DNA of 60,032 bases from assembly GCF_006483445.1 (NCBI RefSeq), contig NZ_PPPT01000034.1, positions 1 to 60,032 of the forward strand, in the 5' to 3' direction. Under the pieces are notes generated by a model, which was not told the origin of the DNA, did no database searches, and was given only the letters and a program-made list of their open reading frames with translations. The translations under genes and the position numbers were made by a program. This DNA comes from Bradyrhizobium guangdongense. GTDB taxonomy: Bacteria; Pseudomonadota; Alphaproteobacteria; Rhizobiales; Xanthobacteraceae. Positions 23,896-32,875 of the stretch are shown here, piece after piece (position 1 is the stretch's first letter; the number at the start of each line of letters is the position of its first letter).

Positions 23896-24068
23896 TCGCC
23901 GCCGCAGTCCGACGAATCCCAACTGCCGAAGTCCGGAAAATCGCCGCCGGACGCGCCGTCCCGACGTGCGCTGCCAAAGTTCTCCGCGAGGATCGCTACG
24001 ACCACGGCGATGAGCCCGGCTGCAAACGGCCAGGGATTGGTGCGGATGAGGTCGAGAAGCTCCTGCAT
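23892..24068 (-). CDS. small membrane protein, 58 aa
   Basis: Start at 24068 (MQELLDLIRTNPWPF). One hydrophobic helix at about residues 14-31 (FAAGLIAVVVAILAENFG) precedes an acidic, Asp/Ser/Gly-rich tail ending WDSSDCGGD. The stop shares CTAG with the end of the MarR gene. Single-pass membrane protein of unknown role. Confidence 0.55.
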   Translation of the reverse strand: MQELLDLIRTNPWPFAAGLIAVVVAILAENFGSARRDGASGGDFPDFGSWDSSDCGGD

Positions 24069-24186
24069 GGCCCCACTCTGCACACAGAGCTGCGAAAGTT
24101 CCGTAAATCCGGGGGGCCAAAAGCCGCGTTACGGCGGACAGCTTTCGCCAATGCAAGGCATGCCCGCTTCAGGGTAGATTAACCCT

Positions 24187-25416
24187 ATGACCCAGCCTGA
24201 TTCCTCCGCACGCCCAACCCGCCGCGCCGTCGTTCAATCCGCTCTCGGCGCCGCCCTGATCGCCGCGCCGATCCCGGCACTTGCCGCAGCGCCGCCCGGC
24301 TTCGACGAGTGGCGTGAGACGTTTCGCGCTCGCGCAATGGCCAAGGGCATTTCGGCCGCAACCTGGACGCGGGCGATGGGGCGCGTCGAGCCCGACATGA
24401 GCGTGTTCAAGCAGATGCGCAACCAGCCGGAGTTCAACGAGCAGGTTTGGCAGTACATCAACCGCCGCGTCTCGGACTGGCGCGTCGTCAACGGCAAGAT
24501 CGCGCTGAAGAACAACGAGCAGTTGTTTGCGCGCATCGAGAAGGATTTTGGGGTCGAGCGCGGCACGCTGCTGGCGCTGTGGGGCGTGGAATCGGCCTAC
24601 GGCGATCCCCTGGTGCAGCAGAACCACATGAAGCCGATCTTCCCCTCGCTTGCGGCGCTCGCCTGGAACGAGCCGCGCCGGAAAGCCTATTGGGAGACCG
24701 AGCTGATCAACGCGCTCAAGATCGTCGACAAGGGCTGGGGCACGCCGGACGAGATGCGGGGATCCTGGGCCGGCGCGATGGGGCATTCGCAATGGATGCC
24801 GGAGGTCTGGCTCAATGTCGGCATCGACTATGACGGCGACGGCAAGGTCTCGCCGTTCGGCCGCCCCGACGACGCGCTGGGCTCGACGGCAAAATACCTC
24901 GTCAATCGCGGCAAATGGCATCGCGGCGAGCACTGGGGCTACGAAGTGCGCGCGAGCGGCAATATGAGCGGCAGCAAGACCTATGCGGCCTGGCAGGCGG
25001 CCGGCGTCACGCGCGCCGACGGCCAACCGTTTCCACAGCCCAACGCATCAGCACAGATGTGGACGCCGGTTGCGGGCGGGCCGACATTCCTGCTCGGGCC
25101 GAACTTCTACTCGGTGAAGAGCTACAACCCGTCGATGAACTACGCACTCGCGATCTGCCACCTCGGCGACCGCTGCCTCGGCATGCCGCCCTTCATCCAG
25201 CCCTTCCCCGGATCCGAGCGCGCGCTGACCCTTGCCGAAGTGCAGGAGATGCAGACGCGGCTGACCAAAGCCGGCTTCGACACCGGCGGCACCGACGGCC
25301 GCGTCGGCAACGACACCATGAAGGCGATCAAGGATTTTCAGCAGAAGGCCGGGATCGCACCTGCCGATGGCTATGGCGGTTTGAAGGTGCTGGCGAAGCT
25401 GCGGCAGGGCGGGTAG
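24187..25416 (+). CDS. lytic murein transglycosylase (MltB/SLT type) with peptidoglycan-binding tail
   Basis: A 409-residue secreted enzyme. The N-terminus has a twin-arginine-like signal (TRRAVVQSALGAALIAAPIPALA). The catalytic domain (about 40-330) contains LLALWGVESAYGD with the catalytic Glu, GSWAGAMGHSQWMPEVW, and YDGDGKVSPFGRPDDALGSTAKYL. The C-terminal 65 residues form a peptidoglycan-binding domain (LTLAEVQEMQTRLTKAGFDT, GVGNDTMKAIKDFQ-like repeats). It cuts glycan strands with 1,6-anhydro ring formation during wall remodelling. Confidence 0.93.
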   Translation: MTQPDSSARPTRRAVVQSALGAALIAAPIPALAAAPPGFDEWRETFRARAMAKGISAATWTRAMGRVEPDMSVFKQMRNQPEFNEQVWQYINRRVSDWRVVNGKIALKNNEQLFARIEKDFGVERGTLLALWGVESAYGDPLVQQNHMKPIFPSLAALAWNEPRRKAYWETELINALKIVDKGWGTPDEMRGSWAGAMGHSQWMPEVWLNVGIDYDGDGKVSPFGRPDDALGSTAKYLVNRGKWHRGEHWGYEVRASGNMSGSKTYAAWQAAGVTRADGQPFPQPNASAQMWTPVAGGPTFLLGPNFYSVKSYNPSMNYALAICHLGDRCLGMPPFIQPFPGSERALTLAEVQEMQTRLTKAGFDTGGTDGRVGNDTMKAIKDFQQKAGIAPADGYGGLKVLAKLRQGG

Positions 25417-25422
25417 CGCCAG

Positions 25423-26229
25423 TCAGTGCCGATACTGCGGCTCCTCCGCATCGAGCTGGCGGCGGATCGCGGCGAGATGCAGCCGGGCGGATTCGGAATC
25501 GCCCTCGCGCATCTGCCTGTAGGTTGCTTCCGCAATCGCCTTGTCTACCGGCAGCACCTTGCGCCCCGTCGACATCGCCAGCATCTGCACCTCGGCGGCC
25601 CGTTCGAGATAGTAGAGATCGTCCCAGGCTTCCGCGATGGTCGGGGCCAGCACCATCACGCCATGATGCTTCATGAAGACAATGTCGGCATCGCCGACGG
25701 CAGAGGCGATGCGGGCGCCTTCGCGGTTGTCGAGCGCCAGGCCGTTGTAGTCGCGGTCAACGGCAGTGCGGCCGTAGAATTTGAGCGCGGTCTGGCCGGC
25801 CCAGATCAGGGGATCGCCTTCGGTCATCGACAGCGCCGTGGCGTTCGGCATGTGCGTGTGGAACGCGACCTTCGCGCGCGGCACACGTTTGTGGATCTCG
25901 GCGTGGATGTAGAACGCGGTCGCCTCGGGCACGCCGGCGCCATCGCGCACGTTGCCGTGGAAGTCGCAGATCAGGAGCTTTGATGCGGTGAGCTCGCGGA
26001 AGGCGTAGCCATAGGGGTTGACCAGGAAGAGATCGTCATGCCCGGGCACCACGGCCGAGAAGTGATTGCAGATGCCTTCCTCAAAGCCATTGCGCGCAGC
26101 CATGCGGAAGCAGGCGGCAAGGTCTTCGCGCGCCGTGCGGATCGCGTCGGTGGCGAGATCCGGGCGGTTCGAGCCCGCTGAAGCCGATGCGGACGCAGAT
26201 GACGTGGCGTGAGACAGGCTGTGCGCCAT
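25423..26229 (-). CDS. class II aldolase/adducin family protein
   Basis: A 268-residue protein. The N-terminal Ser/Ala-rich run (residues 8-18) is disordered. The class II aldolase core shows GICNHFSAVVPG, HTHMPNATALSM (zinc His-x-His at about 122-124) and FMKHHGVMVLAPT (third His). Members include fuculose-phosphate and ribulose-phosphate aldolases/epimerases and many uncharacterised proteins. The SDR gene 103 bp upstream has the same orientation and may form one unit. Substrate not predictable. Confidence 0.87.
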   Translation of the reverse strand: MAHSLSHATSSASASASAGSNRPDLATDAIRTAREDLAACFRMAARNGFEEGICNHFSAVVPGHDDLFLVNPYGYAFRELTASKLLICDFHGNVRDGAGVPEATAFYIHAEIHKRVPRAKVAFHTHMPNATALSMTEGDPLIWAGQTALKFYGRTAVDRDYNGLALDNREGARIASAVGDADIVFMKHHGVMVLAPTIAEAWDDLYYLERAAEVQMLAMSTGRKVLPVDKAIAEATYRQMREGDSESARLHLAAIRRQLDAEEPQYRH

Positions 26230-26332
26230 GGCGAAGAACCTCTTGAGCTGATGGCTCGCGTTTTACAGGGGCGACGCCAGCGCGTCAGCCCCTGCGATCG
26301 CCACCCTGCCCTTCCCGCTGCGCGGCGCCGGG

Positions 26333-27142
26333 TCACACTCGCCGCGGTACCTGGCCCGCGTTCATGCCGCCATCGATCACGAGCTCGGTGCCGGTGACGT
26401 AGCGTGAGGCGTCGGACGCCAGATAGAGCACGCCGGAGGCGATCTCCGCGGCCTGACCGGCACGGCCGAGCGGCGTGGCCATCTTCGCGCGCTCCTCGGG
26501 ATCGATCGGCGCGTTCTGGCCGGCGCCGGTCGCACCCGTCGGGATCTTGCCCCAGATCGGCGTGTCGATGATGCCGGGATGCACGGAGTTGACGCGGATG
26601 CCGTCACCGACCGCCGCACATTCCATCGCAATGGACTTTGCGAACAGCCGCACGCCGCCCTTGGTCGCCGAATAGCCGGCAAGTCCTGCCGCGCCCCGCA
26701 GGCCTGCCAGCGAGGACATCATGATGATCGAGCCGCCGCCATGCTTGCGCATCAGCGGCAGACTGTATTTCACGGAGAGAAACACGCCGTCGAGATTGAT
26801 GGCGTTCTGCTTGCGCCAGTCGGCGAGCGTCATGTCTGATATCAGGGGCACGGCGATACCGATGCCGGCATTCGACACCATCACGTCGAGCCTGCCATAG
26901 CGCTTTGTGATCTCGGCGACGATTTCGGCCCAGCGCTCCTCGCTGGTGACGTCCTGCTCCAGGAAGATCGCCTTGCCGCCGGCCTTGGTAACGCGCGCCA
27001 CCACTTCTGGGCCGCGGAGATCGTCGACGTCGGTCGCGATCACGGTCGCGCCCTCCTTCGCCAGCAATTCGACGATCGCCTCGCCGATGCCTGAGGCTCC
27101 ACCGGTCACGAGCACGACCTTGCCTTCAACCTGCCCTGCCAT
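26333..27142 (-). CDS. short-chain dehydrogenase/reductase
   Basis: A 269-residue classical SDR. VTGGASGIGEAIVELLAKEG is the Rossmann TGxxxGxG motif, VSNAGIG the NAG motif, SIIMMSSLAG and YSATKGG the catalytic Ser and Tyr-x-x-x-Lys. HPGIIDTPIWG and YVTGTELVIDGGM complete the fold. NAD(H) preference is suggested by the Asp of TDVDDLRG after strand 2. Oxidises or reduces an alcohol/ketone; substrate unknown. The next gene downstream is the class II aldolase. Confidence 0.93.
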   Translation of the reverse strand: MAGQVEGKVVLVTGGASGIGEAIVELLAKEGATVIATDVDDLRGPEVVARVTKAGGKAIFLEQDVTSEERWAEIVAEITKRYGRLDVMVSNAGIGIAVPLISDMTLADWRKQNAINLDGVFLSVKYSLPLMRKHGGGSIIMMSSLAGLRGAAGLAGYSATKGGVRLFAKSIAMECAAVGDGIRVNSVHPGIIDTPIWGKIPTGATGAGQNAPIDPEERAKMATPLGRAGQAAEIASGVLYLASDASRYVTGTELVIDGGMNAGQVPRRV

Positions 27143-27168
27143 TTCGACTCCCTTTTCTTGTTTTGAAC

Positions 27169-29010
27169 TTATCTGATGACCGATGGGCCCTGATCAGGCA
27201 ATGCGACATCGATGACGCGCAATTGCACGCGCTCGGCGCCCTGGTAGCGATCGACCGACAGCGATCCCGCCACATGCAGAGCCTGGCCGCGATTGGCGAC
27301 CAGCGCATTGCCGAGCTTTTGGCCGATCGAGCGGAACGCGATGCCGTTGACGATCGCACCATCGCCCGACTTGAAGCGCAGCCGCAGATGCGCCTGGCCG
27401 ACCTCGTCGGCATAGACGAGCTGGTGCGACGGCAGCGCCAGCACCGGCTCGGGATTGCCGCTGCCGAAAGGACCGGCGCGGTTGAGCGTGGTCGCGAGCT
27501 CCGGCGTCACCGCGCGTGCGGCGACCGCGCCGTCGATGAAGAGCTCGTTGACGTGCCGCGCTTCGCTGACATCGCGGGCCAGTGCGTTTTCGAGATAGGC
27601 GCGGAACTCGGCGAGCTTTTCCTTGCGCAGCGTCACGCCGGCCGCCATCGCATGCCCGCCGCCTTTGAGCAGAATGCCGTCGGCAACCGCTTGCCGGACC
27701 GCCTTGCCGAGATCGACGCCGGCGATCGAACGGCCCGATCCCGTGCCGATTCCGCCGGGCTCGAGCGCAATGGCAAAGGCTGGCCGCGAGAACTTTTCCT
27801 TCAGCCTGGAAGCGACGAGCCCGACCACGCCGGGATGCCAGCCTTCGGAGGCCGTGACGATGACGCCGAGCTTGTCCTCAAGGCCAATCGAGGCCAGCGC
27901 CTCGGCTTCGGCCTGGGCTTCGGCGGCCTGCTCGATGACACGGCGCTCCGCGTTGAGGCGGTCGAGCTCGGCAGCGATGCGTGCGGCCTCGACCGGGTCG
28001 CCTTCGAGCAGCAGCCGCACGCCGAGATCGGCGCGGCCGATGCGGCCACCCGCATTGATACGCGGCCCCAGCATGAAGCCGAGGTGCCAGGCTTCCGGCG
28101 GCCCGTTGAGCCGCGCCACGTCCATCAGTGCGGTGTGGCCGACATGGTCGCGCCGGCGCATCGCGATCAACCCCTTTGCAACGAAGGCGCGATTGAGGCC
28201 GATCAGAGGTGCGACGTCGGCAACCGTGCCGAGCGCCACGTGGTGCAGCATGCCGAGCAGATCGGGCTCGGGCATTTCACCGGTCCAGAAGCCGCGCTGG
28301 CGCAGCTCACGGTTGACGGCAACCAGCGTCACCAGCACGAGGCCGACGGCGGCGAGATGGCCGAGGCCGGAGATGTCGTCGAGCCGGTTCGGGTTGACCA
28401 GCGCATCGACCTCGGGAAGGTCCGTGCCGGCCTGGTGATGGTCGATCACGACCACGGACATGCCGAGCCGCTTGGCCTCAGCCAGCGGCTCGATGCTGGT
28501 GGTGCCGCAGTCAACGGTGACGAGCAGCGTCGCGCCCTTCCCGGCCAGCGCCCGGACGGCTTCCGTGTTGGGGCCGTAGCCCTCAAAAATCCGGTCGGGG
28601 ATGTGGATCAGCGGATCGAGCCCGCAATGGCGCAGGTGCCAGGCGAGCAGCGCGGCCGAGGTCGCGCCGTCGACGTCATAGTCGCCGAAGATCGCGACCT
28701 TCTCGCCGCGCACGGCCGCATCCGCGATCCGCTTGGCGGCGGCCTCCATCTGCGTCACCGTAAAGGGGTCCGGCATCAGCTTGCGGATGGTCGGGTCAAG
28801 AAAATCCTCGACCGCGTCGCTCTCGACGCCGCGTCCGGCCAGCACCCGCGCCAGAAGTTCCGGCAATTGATAGCGCTGCACGATGGCGAGCGCCTTGGCC
28901 GCGCCGCGCCCGTCCAGCCGGTCGCGCCAGCGCTTGCCGGTCAGGGATTGCGCAACGCCGAGAAACGCTTGGGGCGTTTCGACGGGCAAGGCGATGGCGG
29001 GCGGGCTCAT
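27169..29010 (-). CDS. recJ: single-stranded-DNA-specific exonuclease RecJ
   Basis: A 613-residue 5'-3' exonuclease for recombination and mismatch repair. The DHH phosphoesterase motifs are visible: FGDYDVDGATSAALL (D110-D114), VTVDCGT, and VVIDHHQAG (DHH at 190-192). The DHHA1 domain shows GGHAMAAGVTL. Start at 29010 (MSPPAIALP), because the longer frame lacks homologous character. Divergent from the receptor gene at 29291 with a 280-bp gap. Length agrees with family norms. Confidence 0.95.
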   Translation of the reverse strand: MSPPAIALPVETPQAFLGVAQSLTGKRWRDRLDGRGAAKALAIVQRYQLPELLARVLAGRGVESDAVEDFLDPTIRKLMPDPFTVTQMEAAAKRIADAAVRGEKVAIFGDYDVDGATSAALLAWHLRHCGLDPLIHIPDRIFEGYGPNTEAVRALAGKGATLLVTVDCGTTSIEPLAEAKRLGMSVVVIDHHQAGTDLPEVDALVNPNRLDDISGLGHLAAVGLVLVTLVAVNRELRQRGFWTGEMPEPDLLGMLHHVALGTVADVAPLIGLNRAFVAKGLIAMRRRDHVGHTALMDVARLNGPPEAWHLGFMLGPRINAGGRIGRADLGVRLLLEGDPVEAARIAAELDRLNAERRVIEQAAEAQAEAEALASIGLEDKLGVIVTASEGWHPGVVGLVASRLKEKFSRPAFAIALEPGGIGTGSGRSIAGVDLGKAVRQAVADGILLKGGGHAMAAGVTLRKEKLAEFRAYLENALARDVSEARHVNELFIDGAVAARAVTPELATTLNRAGPFGSGNPEPVLALPSHQLVYADEVGQAHLRLRFKSGDGAIVNGIAFRSIGQKLGNALVANRGQALHVAGSLSVDRYQGAERVQLRVIDVALPDQGPSVIR

Positions 29011-29290
29011 GTTCGATTCGCTGGGCTTAACTCGCACGAGGCAGACATCCCGCGGCGGGCGGTCGCACAAGGTCGGATTCGGCGGGAAAGCTGCGCTGAT
29101 TGCAATGTCCTGACAGAACAAAGCAGTGGATTGCCGTTTTCGTGTGCGACCTGACTACCATTTGAGCAGTCGGCAAGACAGCAAATTAAGTGGGCGTTAG
29201 GCGGAATCCTCGAAAAAGAATCGTATTCGATCTGTAGTTTTTTGGTTCCGCGTCATTGCAGATCAGACCTCTTGCATGGGAAGCCCCTCG

Positions 29291-30379
29291 ATGTCTGCTG
29301 CGTTGGGTCTGAAGGCCAGGCCGATTGCAAACGAAACTGCTAATCCCGAGGCCGACGACGAATCCGATATCTCCGCACTGATCAACCGGCTCACCGCCGA
29401 GGTCAACCAGATCGCGGTCGACAAGACCAAGTCGATCCAGCAGATCACCAACCAGATGAAGATGCTGGCGCTGAACGCGCTGATCGAATCGTCGCGCGCC
29501 GGCGCGCAAGGCGCGGGCTTCGCGCTCGTGGCGCAGGAGGTGCGCGGCGTCGGCCAGCAGGTCGAGACCATCGCGCGCGAGCTGGAAACACAATTGACCA
29601 AGCGCACCGGCGATCTCGTCTCCTCGATCGAGCGCATGAGCCAGCGCTCGCGCGGCGAGCGCATGGTCGACATGTCGCTCAACGCCATCGAGCTGATCGA
29701 CCGTAACCTCTATGAGCGCACCTGCGACGTGCGCTGGTGGGCGACCGATTCCGCCGTGGTCGATTGCGCGGCCTCCCCCGGCGCTGCCGCGGTCACCCAT
29801 GCGTCGGAGCGACTTGCCGTTATCCTCGGCGCCTACACGGTCTATCTCGATCTCTGGCTCTGCGATCTCGACGGCAACGTCATCGCCAACGGCCGCGCCG
29901 ACCGGTTTCGCGTGGTTGGCCAGAATGTCGCCAACACGAAATGGTTTCGCGAGGCCAAGACGCTCCGTTCCGGCGACGACTATGTCGCCGGCGACGTCGA
30001 GAACCAGCCGCTGCTCGGCAATGCCCAGGTCGCGACCTATTGCGCCAGCGTGCGCGCCGGCGGCCAGGCCAATGGTGCCCCGATCGGCGTGCTCGCGATC
30101 CATTTCGACTGGGAGCCGCAGGCCCGCGCCATCGTCCAGGGCGTACGCGTCGGCGACAGCGACAAGGCGCGCGTGCTGCTGGTCGACTCCAATTTCCGCG
30201 TCATCGCCGCCTCCGACGGCCAGGGCATCCTCAGCGAACGCCTGACGCTCGCCGCCAACGGCCAGCGCTCGGGCTTCTACCACGACCGCAGCGGCGCCCT
30301 CGTGGCCTTCCACGCCACCCCCGGCTACGAGACCTATCGGGGGCTGGGCTGGTACGGCGTGATCGTCTGCGGGGCCTGA
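29291..30379 (+). CDS. soluble receptor: short MCP-like coil followed by a Cache-like sensor
   Basis: A 362-residue protein with no signal peptide or membrane helix. Residues about 35-125 resemble the methyl-accepting signalling hairpin: QQITNQMKMLALNALIESSRAGAQGAGFALVAQEVRGVGQQ, which parallels the [28 protein letters not shown] tip but is degenerate. The C-terminal 220 residues look like a Cache domain (ASERLAVILGAYTVYLDLW, NGRADRFRVVGQNVANTKWF, and APIGVLAIHFDWEP). This order is the reverse of standard receptors. Start 29291 follows GGGAAG; ATG 29276 is the alternative. No chemotaxis genes nearby. Confidence 0.8.
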   Translation: MSAALGLKARPIANETANPEADDESDISALINRLTAEVNQIAVDKTKSIQQITNQMKMLALNALIESSRAGAQGAGFALVAQEVRGVGQQVETIARELETQLTKRTGDLVSSIERMSQRSRGERMVDMSLNAIELIDRNLYERTCDVRWWATDSAVVDCAASPGAAAVTHASERLAVILGAYTVYLDLWLCDLDGNVIANGRADRFRVVGQNVANTKWFREAKTLRSGDDYVAGDVENQPLLGNAQVATYCASVRAGGQANGAPIGVLAIHFDWEPQARAIVQGVRVGDSDKARVLLVDSNFRVIAASDGQGILSERLTLAANGQRSGFYHDRSGALVAFHATPGYETYRGLGWYGVIVCGA

Positions 30380-30403
30380 AACCGGCCTCCCGTAAAAAGC
30401 GTC

Positions 30404-30426
30404 GAAAACAACCCCATGCACAGTAG
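30404..30426 (+). repeat. 23-bp repeat, first copy at 6695-6717
   Basis: Identical over 23 bases to the minus strand at 6695-6717. Here AACCCC of the repeat pairs with GGGGTT at 30430-30435, making a short hairpin at the 3' end of the receptor gene. Confidence 0.6.
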
Positions 30427-30462
30427 GCGGGGTTGGCTGGCGCGCCCCGAGGGCTACACGCG

Positions 30463-31707
30463 TTACGCTCGCGTGTTCCTCGCCCACAGCAGCGCGAGCG
30501 GACCCAGCGCGATCCCGGCCGCGAGCACGATGAACACCAGCAGCCAGCCGCTCGCGCTCTGCGGTCCGCCCGCAATATCCAGTGCCACGCCCGTCCCCCA
30601 GGCCCCGACCGCCGACAAGCCAAAGCCCACAGTGGAATGCAGGGCGAGCGTCGCGCCACGGTGGTCAGACACAGCCGCGCCCGACATGCCCGCGGTCAGC
30701 GCGCCTGAATCTGCCGGCACGGTCAGGCCATAGACGACCAGCAGCAGCGCCAGCACCCATGCCGGGGCGGTCGCATTGAGGCCGATGACCAGCGCCACGC
30801 AGGCGGACGCAATCATCACGACCGTGATCGCCCGGTGGCGGCCGAACTTCAGCGCCGCCTCGTTGCCGAGGATGCTGGCCGGCATCGAGATGACCGCAAA
30901 GCAGAAGCTCAACACGACCGGGGTCAGCCAGGAAGGTGCGCCTTGATGTGCGACGACGAACGTCCAGAATCCGACCAGCCAGGTCCGAATACCGTAGAGC
31001 TCGAAGCAGTGAGCGCCGTAACCCAGGATGTAGCCGAGAGCCTCGCGATTGGCGAAAACCGGTGCAAAATTCAGCAAATGAGTGCATTTCGGTGCAGGTT
31101 TTCGCACCTCGATCAGAAGACACGCCGCCACCATCGCGATGGGGCCAAGGCCGGTCACGAGGAAGGCGGACCGCCATCCCCAACGATCAGCAATGACCTG
31201 CGCGACCAGAAACGAGAGGCCGACGCCGACCGAGAAGCTCGAGGTGTAGAGCGTGACGGCCCGGGAGGTATCGCCGGCAGGCAACCGGTCCGTCAGCGCC
31301 TTCAGGCCGGGCATGTAGGCGCCGGCAAATCCCAATCCTGCCAGCGACCAGATCAATGTCCCCGACCAGAAGCCTTGCGCGAAGATCCCGAAGGCCACCG
31401 TCGCAAGCCCACTGACGATCGAGCCGCAGAGCAGGACCAGTCGCGCATCGATGCGGTCGGTCAGCGTCGTCAAGAGAGGCACTGCAAGCATGTAGCCGAA
31501 CGCATAGCCGCTCGCCATCAGCCCACCTTCCGCAGCAGACAGCCCCCACGCCGGCATCAGATGCTGCGCCAGGTTTGCGGATAGCGTGACATGCGGCAGC
31601 AGGTTGCCGACCTGGCCGATGCACATCACCGCAATCAGGGAACGTCCGCTCAGGCTATGAATTTTGTCCTCCCACCGGGAGCGGCCTAATTGGCGACGGG
31701 GTCGCAT
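30463..31707 (-). CDS. MFS transporter (arsenic island, 1)
   Basis: A 12-helix major facilitator of about 414 residues. The loop 2-3 motif appears as DRIDARLVLLCG. MPGLKALTDRLPAGDTSRAVTL and WGWRSAFLVTGLGP are typical of drug/anion MFS proteins. It overlaps the end of the upstream MFS gene; the ATG at 31707 lacks a ribosome binding site. A GGGAGGA ahead of an in-frame ATT at 31662 could mean a shorter start near the conserved SLSGRSLIAVMC. Third gene of the flavoprotein-MFS-MFS operon. Probable export; the substrate is uncertain. Confidence 0.8.
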   Translation of the reverse strand: MRPRRQLGRSRWEDKIHSLSGRSLIAVMCIGQVGNLLPHVTLSANLAQHLMPAWGLSAAEGGLMASGYAFGYMLAVPLLTTLTDRIDARLVLLCGSIVSGLATVAFGIFAQGFWSGTLIWSLAGLGFAGAYMPGLKALTDRLPAGDTSRAVTLYTSSFSVGVGLSFLVAQVIADRWGWRSAFLVTGLGPIAMVAACLLIEVRKPAPKCTHLLNFAPVFANREALGYILGYGAHCFELYGIRTWLVGFWTFVVAHQGAPSWLTPVVLSFCFAVISMPASILGNEAALKFGRHRAITVVMIASACVALVIGLNATAPAWVLALLLVVYGLTVPADSGALTAGMSGAAVSDHRGATLALHSTVGFGLSAVGAWGTGVALDIAGGPQSASGWLLVFIVLAAGIALGPLALLWARNTRA

Positions 31708-32875
31708 GAAGAAGCAGAAGCGCGAAGAAGGCGGAGACCGAGGTGAGCGCGCAGATCCACAGCGCACCGCGCCCGATATGCTCCACCATCAGCCCCAGCA
31801 CCAGCGGCGCGGCGGCGCCCGTCAGCCGGGACGGAAGCGAAATCATGCCGACCCGTTTGCCGAATCCGACCGGTCCAAACAACACCAGTGGCAGCGTACC
31901 ACGCGCGATCGTGATGATGCCGTTGCCGGCTCCGTAGAGAACGGCGAACACCGGTGCAAAGAGCGAGCCCCCTGCGATCAACGTGACCACCCCGATCGGG
32001 TTCAAGAGCATGGCGAGCCGCGCCGATAGCAGCGGATGAAACCGGGCGAGAAAGCCAGCTTCGAGCAGACGCGCGCCGACCTGGGCAGGGCCGACCAACG
32101 TTCCCGCGAGCAAAGCCTGCGCCGGTGTCGCTCCGAACGCGACCAGCATCGACGGCAGAATGGCCGAAACGCCCGAACTGACGAAGCTTGCTGCCGCAAA
32201 CATGTAGGCCAGCACCCCCATCGCGAACGTCTCGCTCTGGCCTGCGGAATGCAGGCTCGCGCCAGACGCCGGTTGGGAGACCTGATCGAGTGGCGTGGCG
32301 CGCGGCAGTAAGAGATTGAGCGGCAAAGCGAGGCAGACGTGGATGACTGCCCATATCTGGCACGCCGCCCGCCAGCCATATTCGGCATCCAACCAGGTCG
32401 TGAGCGGCCAGCCAACGGTGCTCGCAAAGCCGGCGATCAGGGTGATGCCGGTGATCGACCGTCGCGCGCCCGTGCCGTAGATGCGCGTGAGCGTCGCGAA
32501 CGCCGCTTCGTAAAGACCCAGGCCCATGCCGATCCCGAGCAGCATCCACGCGGCAATTAACAACGCCGCACCGTGAGCAGCGGACAGCAGCAACAAGCCT
32601 GCGGCAAAGACGATGTTGGAGCTTGCGAGCAGGCTACGCCCGCCGAACCTGTCGATGGCATGACCGACACGTGGTCCGAGGAGACCGGAAAGGATGAGCG
32701 CACCTGACAGCGCCGCGAACACATAGGTCGGCGCAAGATCGAGATCCCGCGCGATGGGAGCGGCGAGGACAGCCGGAAGATAGTAGCTCGACGCCCACGC
32801 AATAGTTTGCGTGGTGCCGAGCCCAATGACGACGGCGAGCGGGCCCGAAGCCCAGCTCGCAGGAAGCAGCCTCAT
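31655..32875 (-). CDS. MFS transporter (arsenic island, 2)
   Basis: A 406-residue, 12-helix major facilitator. IGLGTTQTIAWASSYYLPAVLAAPI and GPRVGHAIDRFGGRSLLASS (loop 2-3) identify the family; YEAAFATLTRIYG is also conserved. The ATG at 32875 overlaps the stop of the flavoprotein (ATGA), so the two are translationally coupled and likely work together; the frame reaches 32887 but that start has no support. In ars clusters such MFS proteins are proposed exporters of arsenicals. Here this is inference from context. Confidence 0.85.
   Translation of the reverse strand: MRLLPASWASGPLAVVIGLGTTQTIAWASSYYLPAVLAAPIARDLDLAPTYVFAALSGALILSGLLGPRVGHAIDRFGGRSLLASSNIVFAAGLLLLSAAHGAALLIAAWMLLGIGMGLGLYEAAFATLTRIYGTGARRSITGITLIAGFASTVGWPLTTWLDAEYGWRAACQIWAVIHVCLALPLNLLLPRATPLDQVSQPASGASLHSAGQSETFAMGVLAYMFAAASFVSSGVSAILPSMLVAFGATPAQALLAGTLVGPAQVGARLLEAGFLARFHPLLSARLAMLLNPIGVVTLIAGGSLFAPVFAVLYGAGNGIITIARGTLPLVLFGPVGFGKRVGMISLPSRLTGAAAPLVLGLMVEHIGRGALWICALTSVSAFFALLLLHATPSPIRPLPVGGQNS

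Noticed and set aside
27163..29154. 663-codon open frame opposite recJ
   Set aside because: It is a GC-driven shadow frame: it exactly covers recJ, whose DHH motifs are intact, and its product has no domain-like pattern.
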